DNA of 64,000 nt from NCBI GenBank assembly GCA_944381165.1, contig CALWKC010000005.1:1-64000 (forward strand). The letters run 5' to 3'. The translations under genes and the position numbers were made by a program. Shown here in pieces: positions 1-8,622 of the stretch; position 1 is the stretch's first letter, and each line of letters begins with the position of its first letter. This stretch comes from an uncultured Lachnospira sp. Its GTDB lineage: Bacteria > Bacillota > Clostridia > Lachnospirales > Lachnospiraceae. The notes under the pieces were generated by a model. The model worked only from the letters and a program-made list of their open reading frames with translations. It did not search any database and had not been told where the DNA came from.

Positions 1-124
1 GTCGCGAAACTCATATACATCATACGGGGAGATTTTATTTTTTCAAAGTTCAAATTTCATTCCCTATAGGAATGCTTCTCTATTATCTTTTCTTCATATC
101 ACTCTCACATACCACTTGATTTAT

Positions 125-232
125 TCAATAACATGTAAGATTTACTAAAATATTCATAAATACACCTATCATCAAATTTATAAACAAAAAACCAACAATC
201 AGTTCCCCGTAATTTTCAACTAATTCATACAT
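125..232 (-). CDS. Short membrane peptide, Flp-pilin-like (35 aa)
   Basis: The predicted product is 35 residues: a short polar start (MYELVENYGEL) followed by one hydrophobic helix. A longer in-frame start exists at 343, but an AGGAGG eight bases before the ATG at 232 favours the short form. The first ten residues resemble those of the 59-residue peptide at 2975-3154 (MHDIIEHYGKV): both have an E-x-Y-G motif just before the hydrophobic stretch, as Flp pilins have E-Y-G. It lies downstream of the ATPase and membrane protein of a Tad-like locus but is separated from them by an inverted-repeat element. No prepilin leader is visible. Pilin-like function is inference. Confidence 0.5.
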   Translation of the reverse strand: MYELVENYGELIVGFLFINLMIGVFMNILVNLTCY

Positions 233-303
233 CTCTTGTTCCTCCTGACAGCATAAATGTTTATTGTCACAGACACCCGACATATAATTACATATAATTT
301 TCA

Positions 304-441
304 GTAACAGTTCAGCAATAAGCTGTATGACAAGCAGCTTCATTCAAGCATGATTTGCCTGTTGTACGGTTTATGCGCTGAGTGCTCAATTATGAGCAAG
401 CTGCGAAGCAGCTGGAAAGCTACACGGGCTGAACTGTTACC
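304..441. repeat. Inverted-repeat (MITE-like) element, copy A1
   Basis: A roughly 138 bp element begins GTAACAGTTCAGC and ends with the exact reverse complement GCTGAACTGTTAC (13 bp terminal inverted repeats). ATTTTCA stands directly before it (297-303) and directly after it (442-448), which looks like a 6-7 bp target duplication. The interior has further inverted repeats and no coding capacity. It lies between the TadB/TadC-like gene and the 35-residue peptide gene. Related copies are at 9328-9510, 9519-9585 and 15053-15103. Confidence 0.75.
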
Positions 442-461
442 ATTTTCACACATTAAAAATT

Positions 462-1937
462 TTAGAGATAGCTAGTGATAACAAGAAGCATATCTGCCGC
501 AATCTTTATCGATACAAAAATCATGGGAATATACTCAGCAAACTTCATAGCGCTGATATTGCTCTGATTTTTAATTTCCTCATGCTTGTCAACCAGTTCA
601 TTATTTCTCTTAATAATTGTATTCATCATCTCATCAATATCATCCGAAGGCAATTCCGAGACAGAATAAAGAGTTCTGACTGTTGAACAAATATCCAATA
701 TTTCAAACTCATTCATAAAAGAATAATAAGGCTTTACAGAGGACGGATTTTCATCCAGCTCATATATAAATTTCCCAAGAGACTCCTTCATAACCGCAGG
801 ACAGTCACTATATGTCTCGTTTACTGCCGCTTGAAGAGGCGCATCCTGCAAGCGTATAACCACATCCCTAAGCCAGCCGGAAAAAGCTATATAAACGTCC
901 TCCTGAAGTCTTTTAAATGCTTTCTGCCTGTTAAAATAAGGCACAGAAATTATATACAAAGCGCAGCCCCAAAGTCCTATTGTCCAGATAACATTTCTCA
1001 TCAACAGCGCCAAAACCCCCAGCAACGCCATTAAAAACGATGCCACCACAGCAAATATTTTCACACTCCTGCTGCTTTCACCAAATACAAGCCTGTAATC
1101 CTTCATAACCCGCTTATCTGTACGATCACTCGCCAGCCAATTTCTGCAATATGCAGTATTTACGTACAAATAATACATAATATTAAGAATTACAAACAAC
1201 AGCGATGCAATCTGATATTCCCACCTGTCAGAAATACTCAGGGACACTCCCGCAGAGCCTTCAAGAACAGCACTTATTACAACCGATACCGATGCAAGCA
1301 CACAGCTTAAAATAATGCCTATAATTGAATTTCGCCTTACAAGACGTATATCCTCCTGATATTTATAAACACGCTTTACCCAGCAGTTAAAATCATCAAT
1401 GAGAATATCAAGAGAGCGATGATATTTTCCACCCTTTTCCTCTATTGAAATCAACAGCCTGTGAAGTGTTTTAATTTTGTGACACGGATAGGCCTTTTCT
1501 ATCACAGCAAGTGCCTCTTCATATACCTCCGAAGAAGTATCCGTCTCCAGTATACGTACTGCCTTTTCCACAACTCTCCTTGCTTTCCCGCTCAATATCT
1601 GAGAGGTATCTTTTAACGCCGAATTAACTTTAGGACTTCTCTGAAATGAATAAGACATCTGGTGAAGATAAACGTCCACGTCATTAAATCTCATATCCTC
1701 CTGAAGCTGTAAAAAATAATAAAATATAACCATGGGAGCAATAAACAGAGCCATAAGCTCTGCCGCCGCAATACAAACAAAATTCATCCTGTATACCGAA
1801 CATAACACGGCGAGAGCAGTAAGCATAATGACAGACATCACCACGCTTTTCCTGAAAGCATGCTTTCTTCCGCTGTCATTTGCCATGTCTCTTATTTTCC
1901 CTATATTCCTGTAAGTGTCCTTTATTCTTAAACGCAT
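462..1937 (-). CDS. TadB/TadC-like type II secretion F-family membrane protein
   Basis: A 491-residue polytopic membrane protein. Hydrophobic segments fall at about residues 30-50, 55-77, 203-225, 240-262, 293-335 and 468-490, with two soluble cytoplasmic blocks between them. This is the two-module layout of fused TadB/TadC (T2SSF) platform proteins that anchor the assembly ATPase of Tad/Flp pili. It starts 15 bp downstream of the CpaF-like ATPase with a GAAAGGGG ribosome site, so the two are co-transcribed. No secretin, prepilin peptidase or TadE/F-type gene is visible, although the locus continues to the window edge. Family assignment rests on topology and the neighbouring ATPase. Confidence 0.75.
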   Translation of the reverse strand: MRLRIKDTYRNIGKIRDMANDSGRKHAFRKSVVMSVIMLTALAVLCSVYRMNFVCIAAAELMALFIAPMVIFYYFLQLQEDMRFNDVDVYLHQMSYSFQRSPKVNSALKDTSQILSGKARRVVEKAVRILETDTSSEVYEEALAVIEKAYPCHKIKTLHRLLISIEEKGGKYHRSLDILIDDFNCWVKRVYKYQEDIRLVRRNSIIGIILSCVLASVSVVISAVLEGSAGVSLSISDRWEYQIASLLFVILNIMYYLYVNTAYCRNWLASDRTDKRVMKDYRLVFGESSRSVKIFAVVASFLMALLGVLALLMRNVIWTIGLWGCALYIISVPYFNRQKAFKRLQEDVYIAFSGWLRDVVIRLQDAPLQAAVNETYSDCPAVMKESLGKFIYELDENPSSVKPYYSFMNEFEILDICSTVRTLYSVSELPSDDIDEMMNTIIKRNNELVDKHEEIKNQSNISAMKFAEYIPMIFVSIKIAADMLLVITSYL

Positions 1938-1952
1938 TAGTTACCCCTTTCG

Positions 1953-2978
1953 CTATGCATATGGATTGTCTATACCATAACTGCAAAATCTCTTAATTAT
2001 ATCCTCCGGTATTTCCTGCATTGTAAATTCCGAATTCTCATATATCACGGTGCAGATATTTTCTCTGTCAACTCTGTTAAAAAAGGCTACCTCCTGAATT
2101 TTTCTTCTCTCTGACTTGTCGCATGTGACCAGCACACCCACGTCAATATATTTATATATGCTGTTTATAAATCTGTCAGTGACATTGCTTTCTCCCAGCA
2201 TATTATACATTCTGTCCGGTATTCCCCTGACGCTGTCCAGATGCATTGTTGTCATACAGCAGGCACCTGTCGAGAGAGAGTTTAACAAATCCAAAACCTC
2301 GGCACCCCTTGATTCCGACAGCAGCATCCAATCAACATTATGGCGCAGCCCGGCTCTGATAACCTGAGAATACGAAAATCTGTCATCAACAAAAAATTCC
2401 ACGCACTTTTTTCCCGGATTAATCATCCTGTAATGGATTTCCTGATTATCCTCATATACGCCAACCTTTTCGTCAGCCGATATGTATGTTGACATATATT
2501 TTAATAATTCTGTTTTTCCCGCGTGAGGCTGACCGCCTATTACACAGTTCATGTGTGCCCTGATGCAGTTCTCAAGAAGATTAATTAATGTCTCAGGCGC
2601 GTAACCGCTCTCAAGAAGAGTCTCATGATTAAATCTTATGTAAGTTGGAATTTTTCTGATTGCAACACTTTTTCTCCCGCATCTGGCCTCATGCCATATG
2701 GAAATTCTTAAATTTTCTGTGTTTGCCTCAAGAACAGGATTGGCCCTGTTAAAAGATACCAGCATAATATTGGCAAGACGAATAGACAAATTATCAACAA
2801 AAGCATGTGAAAGCTTCTTCTTGGAAACATAACTGCCTCTTTTTAAATGGGTAATCCAGAGATTATATCCATCCCATTCAATATCTGTAATTTCTTCATC
2901 CGCTATCTCCTCCCTTAGTTCGCTAAACAGCTCATCCCTGTGATGCTCTATAAAATCTTCAACCTGCGCTTCTCTCAA
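1953..2978 (-). CDS. CpaF/TadA-like secretion ATPase
   Basis: A 341-residue ATPase of the type II/IV secretion family, expected to power assembly of a Tad-like pilus at the inner face of the membrane. The P-loop reads GGQPHAGKTE at about residues 148-157. An Asp-box/Walker B equivalent follows (LLSESRG), then a His box (MTTMHLDS), in the order seen in CpaF. The start is a TTG that overlaps the TGA stop of the upstream 59-residue peptide (TTGA), implying translational coupling. The Walker B segment has SESRG where CpaF usually has GEVRG, a mild divergence. It is at the short end for CpaF and lacks a long N-terminal extension. Confidence 0.85.
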   Translation of the reverse strand: MREAQVEDFIEHHRDELFSELREEIADEEITDIEWDGYNLWITHLKRGSYVSKKKLSHAFVDNLSIRLANIMLVSFNRANPVLEANTENLRISIWHEARCGRKSVAIRKIPTYIRFNHETLLESGYAPETLINLLENCIRAHMNCVIGGQPHAGKTELLKYMSTYISADEKVGVYEDNQEIHYRMINPGKKCVEFFVDDRFSYSQVIRAGLRHNVDWMLLSESRGAEVLDLLNSLSTGACCMTTMHLDSVRGIPDRMYNMLGESNVTDRFINSIYKYIDVGVLVTCDKSERRKIQEVAFFNRVDRENICTVIYENSEFTMQEIPEDIIKRFCSYGIDNPYA

Positions 2979-3154
2979 TTCTGCTCAACTCCATCTATGG
3001 CGTCCGTAATCTGCTTTTCGTAGGATATGTTTTCTACTGCCGTTTTTGTCTTGGAGTTGACTATACTCACCACCGCAACTGTGAGAAGCACCGCTGCAAG
3101 AACTCCGGCGAGAGCCACAACAACCTTTCCGTAATGTTCAATAATATCATGCAT
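2975..3154 (-). CDS. Flp-pilin-like membrane peptide (59 aa), first gene of Tad-like operon
   Basis: The product is 59 residues: MHDIIEHYGK, a hydrophobic helix at about 11-31, then a polar tail rich in Lys, Asp and Glu. The start has a textbook TAAGGAGGT ribosome site seven bases upstream, and the stop codon overlaps the start of the ATPase gene. The E-x-Y-G motif before the helix recalls the E-Y-G of mature Flp pilins, but no basic leader and no Gly cleavage site precede it. If it is a pilin, it is made without a prepilin leader. It could instead be a small accessory membrane subunit. It resembles the 35-residue peptide at the left edge. Confidence 0.7.
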   Translation of the reverse strand: MHDIIEHYGKVVVALAGVLAAVLLTVAVVSIVNSKTKTAVENISYEKQITDAIDGVEQN

Positions 3155-3197
3155 ACCTTTACCTCCTTAAATATAATATATATTGTTTACAATAAAT

Positions 3198-3226
3198 ATA
3201 CTATCACATTAAAATATATTTGTAAA
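3198..3226 (-). promoter_or_regulatory. Probable sigma-A promoter of the Tad-like operon
   Basis: TTTACA (3221-3226) and TAGTAT (3198-3203) are separated by exactly 17 bp, about 45 bp upstream of the 59-residue peptide start. The surrounding 3155-3357 is very AT-rich and holds no supported gene. Confidence 0.55.
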
Positions 3227-3357
3227 GTATTTTTATATTAAATATATAATTTATTTATCATATATAGCATTAAAAATAAATGACAACATCAAGAAAATGT
3301 GATTTACGCTAATATACAATTTAAGTCATAACCTTAATATCACAGAAGAACCCGCAC

Positions 3358-3433
3358 TAAAAAAATGATATGCTCCCTCCCCGGCAGACAAGTTTTTATT
3401 ACCTCACTTGTCTGCCCGGAAGGGAGCATATCA
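3358..3433 (-). terminator. Long intrinsic terminator after the small lipoprotein
   Basis: A near-perfect inverted repeat of about 27 bp per arm (3367-3393 and 3407-3433, loop about 13 nt), followed on the minus strand by a run of seven T. It lies 8 bp after the lipoprotein stop codon. The stem is unusually long for a terminator. Confidence 0.85.
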
Positions 3434-3441
3434 ATAATGAT

Positions 3442-3777
3442 TTACTGTCTTGTATATGAAACCTGCTCTGAATTTCTCTCAAGCGTCAGCTTATCGCTCT
3501 CAAGAGTATACTTATACTCCTTTTCCTCTTTCTGTTTTAAAATTTCGGTAGTAATTTTTACAGTATCGCCACTCAGTTCATATGAAAAAGATGTTGAAAT
3601 ATCTCCCATTGACAGCTCACCGGTACCGTCCTCATTAAAAACATATGTTGTTTCTGTGCCGCTGTCAGCCTTCCAGCTTCCGACAATCGACGGCTCTGTC
3701 TTTTTGCCGCAGGCAGCAGTTGAAAAAACCAGAACGATGACAACAGCCGCTGCAAAAAAGCGTTTACAGTACTTCAT
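3442..3777 (-). CDS. Small lipoprotein, lipocalin-like fold possible
   Basis: A 111-residue secreted lipoprotein of unknown function. It starts MKYCKRFF, has a hydrophobic signal segment and a lipobox STAAC, and continues as a small polar domain with the phrase SIVGSWKADSG and a YVFNEDGTG motif. That pattern is typical of small Clostridia lipoproteins of the DUF5640 kind. The ATG at 3777 is chosen because AGGAGG lies eight bases before it; upstream in-frame ATGs are too close to that site and would overlap murF. It follows murF by 19 bp and ends at a strong terminator, so it is the last gene of the murF unit. Confidence 0.75.
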   Translation of the reverse strand: MKYCKRFFAAAVVIVLVFSTAACGKKTEPSIVGSWKADSGTETTYVFNEDGTGELSMGDISTSFSYELSGDTVKITTEILKQKEEKEYKYTLESDKLTLERNSEQVSYTRQ

Positions 3778-3796
3778 ACGCATTTCCTCCTTTGAA

Positions 3797-5218
3797 TTAT
3801 AATTCAAGCTCCTCCAGCTTTTTTACAATATACGGAAATTCCATTCCGTGTGAAGCCTTTACTAAAACATTATCTCCTTTTTTCAACAGCAAAGAAAGCT
3901 TATCTGAGAGTTCCTCCTTAGTCTCAAATACATGTATTTCACAGCGATGCGCCGCATCGGAATAGCCGGCGACAGACTGCAAAGAAGCCTCGGCGCCCCT
4001 CGCTATATGGCTCGCAAGCGCTCCGACCGTCAAGAGAACATCAATATTCTTTTCAGCAATATGCTCCCCTACCTGATAATGAAGCTTCTCTTCCTCCGCT
4101 CCAAGCTCAAACATGCTTCCCAGAACAGCAACCTTTCTTCCCCTTGCAGACGCAAGCACATCAACAGCCGCCTTCATGGATACAGGGTTTGCATTATAAC
4201 AGTCGTCAAGTATTAAAAGACTTTCCGTCTTAATAATATGATTTCTTCCTGAAATTGTCTCAAGCTCAGCTATTCCCTCGGCAATCTCCCGCGACGAAAG
4301 ACCAAGCTCCGCTCCTACTGCCGCGGCAGCCATAGCATTATACACCATATGCTCTCCCGCAACAGATATTGATACTTTAAATTCACTTACACCGTCTGAC
4401 GCACGGACATTGCACAGCACTGCAGTCATTCCTTCAAGTCCGTTATTAACAATATCCTTTGCGTAAATATTCTCTCTGTTCTCAATGCCGAAGAAAGCCG
4501 GCTTTTTGCCGTAAACCTCTCTAATCGTTACAAGTTTGTCGTCATCACCGTTCAGTACAACCGTCCCGTTTGGATTCATCGACTTGAAAATTTCGGTCTT
4601 GGCTTTTAAAATTCCGTCTCTTGTCTTTAAATTTTCAAGATGGCACAGTCCTATATTCGTGATTACACATATATCAGGCTGTGCAATCGCAGTCAGTCTT
4701 GTCATCTCCCCGAAATCGCTTATTCCCATCTCAAGCACAGCAATCTCATCGTCCTCACGCAGAGTAAATACCGTAAGAGGAAGACCTATCTCATTGTTAA
4801 AATTGCCCTGAGTCTTTCTGACTCTGTATTTGCGGGAAAGCACGGAGGCAATAGTCTCCTTTGTGCTGGTCTTGCCGACACTTCCCGTAATTCCAACCAC
4901 CTTTATGTCAAGCTGCCTTCTGTAAAATGCGGCAATCTGTTTCAGAGCCTCGAGCGAAGATTCCACCTGTATGTACGGTCTTTTCTCACCCGGCAGTTCT
5001 CTCTGCGATACGCAGCACGCAGCTCCATCATCAAAGCACCTTCCTATATAGTCATGCCCGTCGCTTCTTGCACCGCAAATTGCGATAAACATGCCGTCCT
5101 TTTCAATTTTACGGCTGTCAGTTGTTACTGAAGAAACTTCTTTATCCAGAAACGCTTCGTCTCCGTGATATATACCATGACATGCCTGTGCCACAGCCCT
5201 AAGTGTCATTCCCTTCAT
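3797..5218 (-). CDS. murF: UDP-MurNAc-tripeptide--D-Ala-D-Ala ligase (MurF)
   Basis: A 473-residue cytoplasmic Mur ligase that adds the D-Ala-D-Ala dipeptide to the UDP-MurNAc-tripeptide, the last soluble step of peptidoglycan precursor synthesis. The N-terminal substrate domain is followed by the ATP loop GITGSVGKTSTKE at about 109-121, the central Mur ligase domain and a C-terminal domain with DDCYNANPVSM. The chosen ATG (5218) has GAGG six bases before it; an earlier ATG four codons upstream lacks proper spacing. The ribosome site is part of repeat B1, which separates murF from ddl. Having the dipeptide ligase next door fits the shared pathway. Confidence 0.95.
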   Translation of the reverse strand: MKGMTLRAVAQACHGIYHGDEAFLDKEVSSVTTDSRKIEKDGMFIAICGARSDGHDYIGRCFDDGAACCVSQRELPGEKRPYIQVESSLEALKQIAAFYRRQLDIKVVGITGSVGKTSTKETIASVLSRKYRVRKTQGNFNNEIGLPLTVFTLREDDEIAVLEMGISDFGEMTRLTAIAQPDICVITNIGLCHLENLKTRDGILKAKTEIFKSMNPNGTVVLNGDDDKLVTIREVYGKKPAFFGIENRENIYAKDIVNNGLEGMTAVLCNVRASDGVSEFKVSISVAGEHMVYNAMAAAAVGAELGLSSREIAEGIAELETISGRNHIIKTESLLILDDCYNANPVSMKAAVDVLASARGRKVAVLGSMFELGAEEEKLHYQVGEHIAEKNIDVLLTVGALASHIARGAEASLQSVAGYSDAAHRCEIHVFETKEELSDKLSLLLKKGDNVLVKASHGMEFPYIVKKLEELEL

Positions 5219-5222
5219 GATA

Positions 5223-5270
5223 ATCCTCATTCCTGAGCGACTTGTCGCGAAGAGGCGATGAGAAATCCGC
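5223..5270. repeat. RBS-bearing hairpin repeat, copy B1
   Basis: A 48 bp block matching 32907-32954 at 45 of 48 positions. On the minus strand it ends in AATGAGGAT, which supplies the ribosome site of murF. The inner stem is GCGA-CAAG-TCGC here and GCGG-CAAG-CCGC in the other copy, so two of the three differences form a compensatory pair. The outer CTCAT/ATGAG stem overlaps the ribosome site. Confidence 0.7.
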
Positions 5271-5291
5271 TCCCCACTTCGCTTTGCAGCG

Positions 5292-6326
5292 CTACATGTA
5301 TTTTTCCATAGATAAATCTACAAGTTTCTGTGTCAGCTGGTCATAAGACATACCTACAGCCTGAGCCTCCTGCGGAACAAGGCTTGTAGGCGTCATTCCC
5401 GGAAGTGTGTTGATTTCAAGACAGAAAATTTCATCTTCTTCATTCATAAGCTCATCGACACGCGCAAACGCCTTTACTCCAACCGCATCACAGGCCTTCT
5501 CTGCAATGCGCATCATTTTTTTTGCCGTCTCCTCGTCAATATCTGCCGGACATGTCTCTTTTGTGGCTCCGGCACTATATTTGTTTTTGTAATCATAAAA
5601 ACCACTGACAGGCTCTATCTCTATAACAGGAAGCGCCTTTCCGTCAATCACCGCAACAGAAAACTCTCTTCCCTTGATATATTCCTCAACTATAATTTCA
5701 TCTTCATATGAAAATGCCAGCTCAACCGCCGCCTTAAACTCATCTTCATTTGAAACAATGGAAACGCCGACACTTGAGCCTCCGCAGCACGGCTTAACAA
5801 CACACGGAAAAGGAACATACTCTATTTTGTGACCCTTTCTGAGTCTTACACCCTTAGGCATCGGTATACCCTCTGTCACGAGTATTCTTTTCGTCAAATA
5901 TTTATCCATAGAAATGGCGCTGCTCAGATAATCGGTACCGGTATACTTTATTCCCATTAAGTCAAATGCCGCCTGTATTTTGCCGTCCTCACCGTTTGCA
6001 CCGTGAAGTCCTATAAACACAATATCAGCCGCCTTGCATACCTCAAGCACCATAGGACCGAAAAATCCCTCACCTGCTTCGGCACGTTTTTTTTCGGTTT
6101 CTTTAATTTCTGAACTTTTTTCTGACAATTCTGCCGTAAGCTCTTCAAGATTATTTTCATCGCTGAAAAACGCATCCGCATCGCTGTACATTGTTGTCCC
6201 GAAAAAAACATCTATAATATTTGCCCTGTGGCCGTTTCTCCTCAAAGAAGCACATATAAGCTTACTGGAAACTAAAGAAACCTCTCTCTCTGTGCTGGTT
6301 CCTCCAGCGATTACAGCTATATTCAT
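5292..6326 (-). CDS. ddl: D-alanine--D-alanine ligase
   Basis: A 344-residue ATP-grasp ligase joining two D-alanines, the substrate used by MurF next door. The sequence shows AVIAGGTSTEREVSL at the N-terminus, HGANGEDG at about 108-115, the ATP-grasp phrase PCVVKPCCGGSSVGVS, and the metal-binding CLEINTLPGMTPTSL at the C-terminus. Residues about 48-90 form a charged insertion (rich in Glu, Lys and Ser) between the first strands, longer than in E. coli DdlB but common in Clostridia enzymes. The start has AAAGGA eight bases upstream. It lies upstream of murF in the same unit, with repeat B1 between them. Confidence 0.95.
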   Translation of the reverse strand: MNIAVIAGGTSTEREVSLVSSKLICASLRRNGHRANIIDVFFGTTMYSDADAFFSDENNLEELTAELSEKSSEIKETEKKRAEAGEGFFGPMVLEVCKAADIVFIGLHGANGEDGKIQAAFDLMGIKYTGTDYLSSAISMDKYLTKRILVTEGIPMPKGVRLRKGHKIEYVPFPCVVKPCCGGSSVGVSIVSNEDEFKAAVELAFSYEDEIIVEEYIKGREFSVAVIDGKALPVIEIEPVSGFYDYKNKYSAGATKETCPADIDEETAKKMMRIAEKACDAVGVKAFARVDELMNEEDEIFCLEINTLPGMTPTSLVPQEAQAVGMSYDQLTQKLVDLSMEKYM

Positions 6327-6441
6327 AACGAATTCCTTTCATATAAAGACAATAATTTTCCACAATATCCACATGGTTATACACATTTTCAGACAATTCA
6401 GATAACGCGCACATATATCCCACAAAATTCAAATAGCAGCA

Positions 6442-6472
6442 GGCAAGTGTCTAAAAAGACACTCAACTTGCC
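6442..6472 (-). terminator. Possible hairpin after citrate synthase
   Basis: GGCAAGTGTCT pairs with AGACACT-caac-TTGCC across a short A-rich loop, 13 bp after the citrate synthase stop. The T-run on the minus strand is poor, so termination is uncertain. Confidence 0.35.
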
Positions 6473-6484
6473 GCATTTATAAAA

Positions 6485-7858
6485 TCAACGCTCCTTCAAA
6501 GGAACATATTCGTTATGAGGACATACGTTCTTGTATGCAGGACGAATAATTTTGCCGCAATTAATAAGCTCCTCAATACGATGCGCACTCCATCCTGAAA
6601 TTCTTGCCACAGCAAAGATAGGTGTATACAGCTCATGCGGAAGACCCAGCATACTATACACGAAACCGCTGTAAAAGTCCACATTTGCGCTCACGCCTTT
6701 ATATATTTTTCTCTCCTTTGCTATAAGCTGTGCGGCAATCCGCTCAACGTCAGCCATAAGCTTATATTCCTTCTCCCTGTGCTTCTCAACAGACAGAGCC
6801 TCAACAAATCCCTTAAACACTCTTGCTCTTGGATCTGAAAGCGAATATACGGCGTGACCCATTCCATAAATAAGCCCTGTCTTGTCAAATGCCTGTTTAT
6901 TAAGAATTGCATCGAGATATGCCGTGAGCTCCGCCTCATCATCCCAGTTTTTTACATTGCTCTTAATGTCCTCGAACATCTTGACAACCTTTAAATTAGC
7001 TCCGCCATGCTTTGGTCCCTTGAGTGATGCCATAGAAGATACTATTGTCGAATATGTATCGGTTCCCGAAGACGTTACCACATGAGCAGTAAATGTAGAG
7101 TTGTTTCCGCCGCCGTGCTCGGCATGAAGAACAAGCGCAATATCGAGAATCTTTGCCTCAAGCTCGGTAAACTTTCCGTCGTCTCTCAAAAGATGGAGTA
7201 TATTTTCAGCCGTTGACATATTAGGATCAGGCTCATGAATAATAAGACTTCCCCCTATATGTGAATGTTTGTATGCCTGATAGCTGTACACGGCAAGCAG
7301 AGGAAACTGAGAAATAAGCTGAAGAGACTGGCGCACAACATTAGGGATGCTTGTATCATCAGCTTTATCATCGTAAGAATAAAGCATAAGAACACTTCTT
7401 GCCACTGCATTCATAATATCCCGGCTTGGCTTTTTCATGATTATATCCCTGACAAAATTAGGAGGTATACACCTGTAATTTCCAAGCAGCGCGGTAAAAT
7501 CTTTAAGCTGCTGTTCATTTGGCATCTCTCCGAAAAGCAAAAGGTATGTAATCTCCTCAAAGCCATATCTTTTATCCTTTGTGAAGCCGGCAATAATTTC
7601 CTCAACATCATATCCACGGTAATAAAGCTTTCCGTCGCATGGATGCGATACACCGTTTTCATCCACCTCTGTTGACTTTACCTCAGAAATCTCGGTAAGT
7701 CCCGTAAGCACTCCCTTACCGTTAAGGTCACGCAAGCCTCTTTTTACCTCGTACTTATCGTATAAATCAGAGCTTATTCTGTTATTTTCCCTGCACTTTA
7801 ATGACAGTTCTTCTATTTCAGGCGTAACCTGTGAAAAATCTCTTCCTTCCAAATCCAT
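6485..7858 (-). CDS. gltA: Citrate synthase
   Basis: A 457-residue citrate/2-methylcitrate synthase that condenses oxaloacetate and acetyl-CoA. Family motifs are clear: LHAEHGGGNNSTFTAH (substrate His), GPKHGGAN, YGMGHAVYSLSDPRA (catalytic His region) and a late Asp/Arg segment. The N-terminus carries about 45 extra residues relative to the short bacterial forms, as in several Lachnospiraceae enzymes. AGGAGG sits five bases before the ATG. It stands alone here; the isocitrate dehydrogenase of the same oxidative branch is at 60203-61414 and no aconitase is visible. This would serve glutamate and 2-oxoglutarate supply in an anaerobe. Confidence 0.93.
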   Translation of the reverse strand: MDLEGRDFSQVTPEIEELSLKCRENNRISSDLYDKYEVKRGLRDLNGKGVLTGLTEISEVKSTEVDENGVSHPCDGKLYYRGYDVEEIIAGFTKDKRYGFEEITYLLLFGEMPNEQQLKDFTALLGNYRCIPPNFVRDIIMKKPSRDIMNAVARSVLMLYSYDDKADDTSIPNVVRQSLQLISQFPLLAVYSYQAYKHSHIGGSLIIHEPDPNMSTAENILHLLRDDGKFTELEAKILDIALVLHAEHGGGNNSTFTAHVVTSSGTDTYSTIVSSMASLKGPKHGGANLKVVKMFEDIKSNVKNWDDEAELTAYLDAILNKQAFDKTGLIYGMGHAVYSLSDPRARVFKGFVEALSVEKHREKEYKLMADVERIAAQLIAKERKIYKGVSANVDFYSGFVYSMLGLPHELYTPIFAVARISGWSAHRIEELINCGKIIRPAYKNVCPHNEYVPLKER

Positions 7859-7946
7859 AATTCCTCCTGTTCTGTTTTAAAGTCTTAAAACCTAATACGT
7901 ATTTTATCGAGAATGTATACGGCAACAATGTACAAAATCCAATATA

Positions 7947-8531
7947 TCAGCGCAGCCTCGTACACTCATATTTAGCACGCGCCTGTATACATTTTCTCAG
8001 CGAGACATATCTTTCTTCCGAATTTCCGGGAAGAATTTCAACATCCATAGACGCAGCCATTGCGTCTATCAATTTGTCATCAAGATTATTTTTTAATGCC
8101 GAAAGAACCTCAAGCTTCTGAGCATAACTCTCAGCATCAAGAAACCTCATCAGTCTTTCATCAGCCTCTCCGTCCGTCACATCAGCTCCGGTATCGGATA
8201 TAACTGAATTATCCCCGGGCTTTTCTGCATCCATATAATTATCCGCAGTTATTTCTTTTTTCTGCGCATCAGCAGAAATGTCACTGTCCTCCCCTCTCAG
8301 AAACACCTGCTCAAACCTGTAACGCTGTCCGGCATCCGGATATTTCACCCGGTTGACCTCACCCATAAACATATCGTAAGGTCTCACGTACACGGAAAAA
8401 TCACCGTACAGTGCCTGATAAACAACCATTTTCTCCTTTGTCTCAGAGTGATACGCAACACATTTAACCTGATACAGCTTATTCTTAAAATGCCTGTAAA
8501 AGCCTCCGGCAACCAATTCTCTCTCTTTCAC
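7947..8531 (-). CDS. DUF1653-domain protein
   Basis: A 194-residue protein whose first 75 residues match the DUF1653 pattern: GGFYRHFKNKLYQVKCVA, HSETKEKMVVYQALYGDF and VRPYDMF. The domain is small, beta-rich and of unknown function. The remainder is an acidic linker (about 80-130) and a helical tail (about 130-194) that is not part of DUF1653. The start codon is GTG with GGAGG eight bases upstream; no nearby ATG competes. It sits alone between citrate synthase and the phospholipase C-like gene. Family assignment is secure; role unknown. Confidence 0.85.
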   Translation of the reverse strand: MKERELVAGGFYRHFKNKLYQVKCVAYHSETKEKMVVYQALYGDFSVYVRPYDMFMGEVNRVKYPDAGQRYRFEQVFLRGEDSDISADAQKKEITADNYMDAEKPGDNSVISDTGADVTDGEADERLMRFLDAESYAQKLEVLSALKNNLDDKLIDAMAASMDVEILPGNSEERYVSLRKCIQARAKYECTRLR

Positions 8532-8622
8532 AGCAAAACCTCCCTAACATTCATACGGCGTTATGCCTCTCAGGAAATTAAACCCGCAGCCGTAACGAAC
8601 GCATAAATCACACTGAAGCTTC

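Noticed and set aside
1..124. Coding remnant at the left edge
   Set aside because: Frames on both strands are short and interrupted; only a small CATTCC/GGAATG dyad is visible.
3365..3802. 145-codon plus-strand open frame over the lipoprotein gene
   Set aside because: It covers the terminator and the antisense of the lipoprotein, which has a clear ribosome site, signal and lipobox on the other strand.
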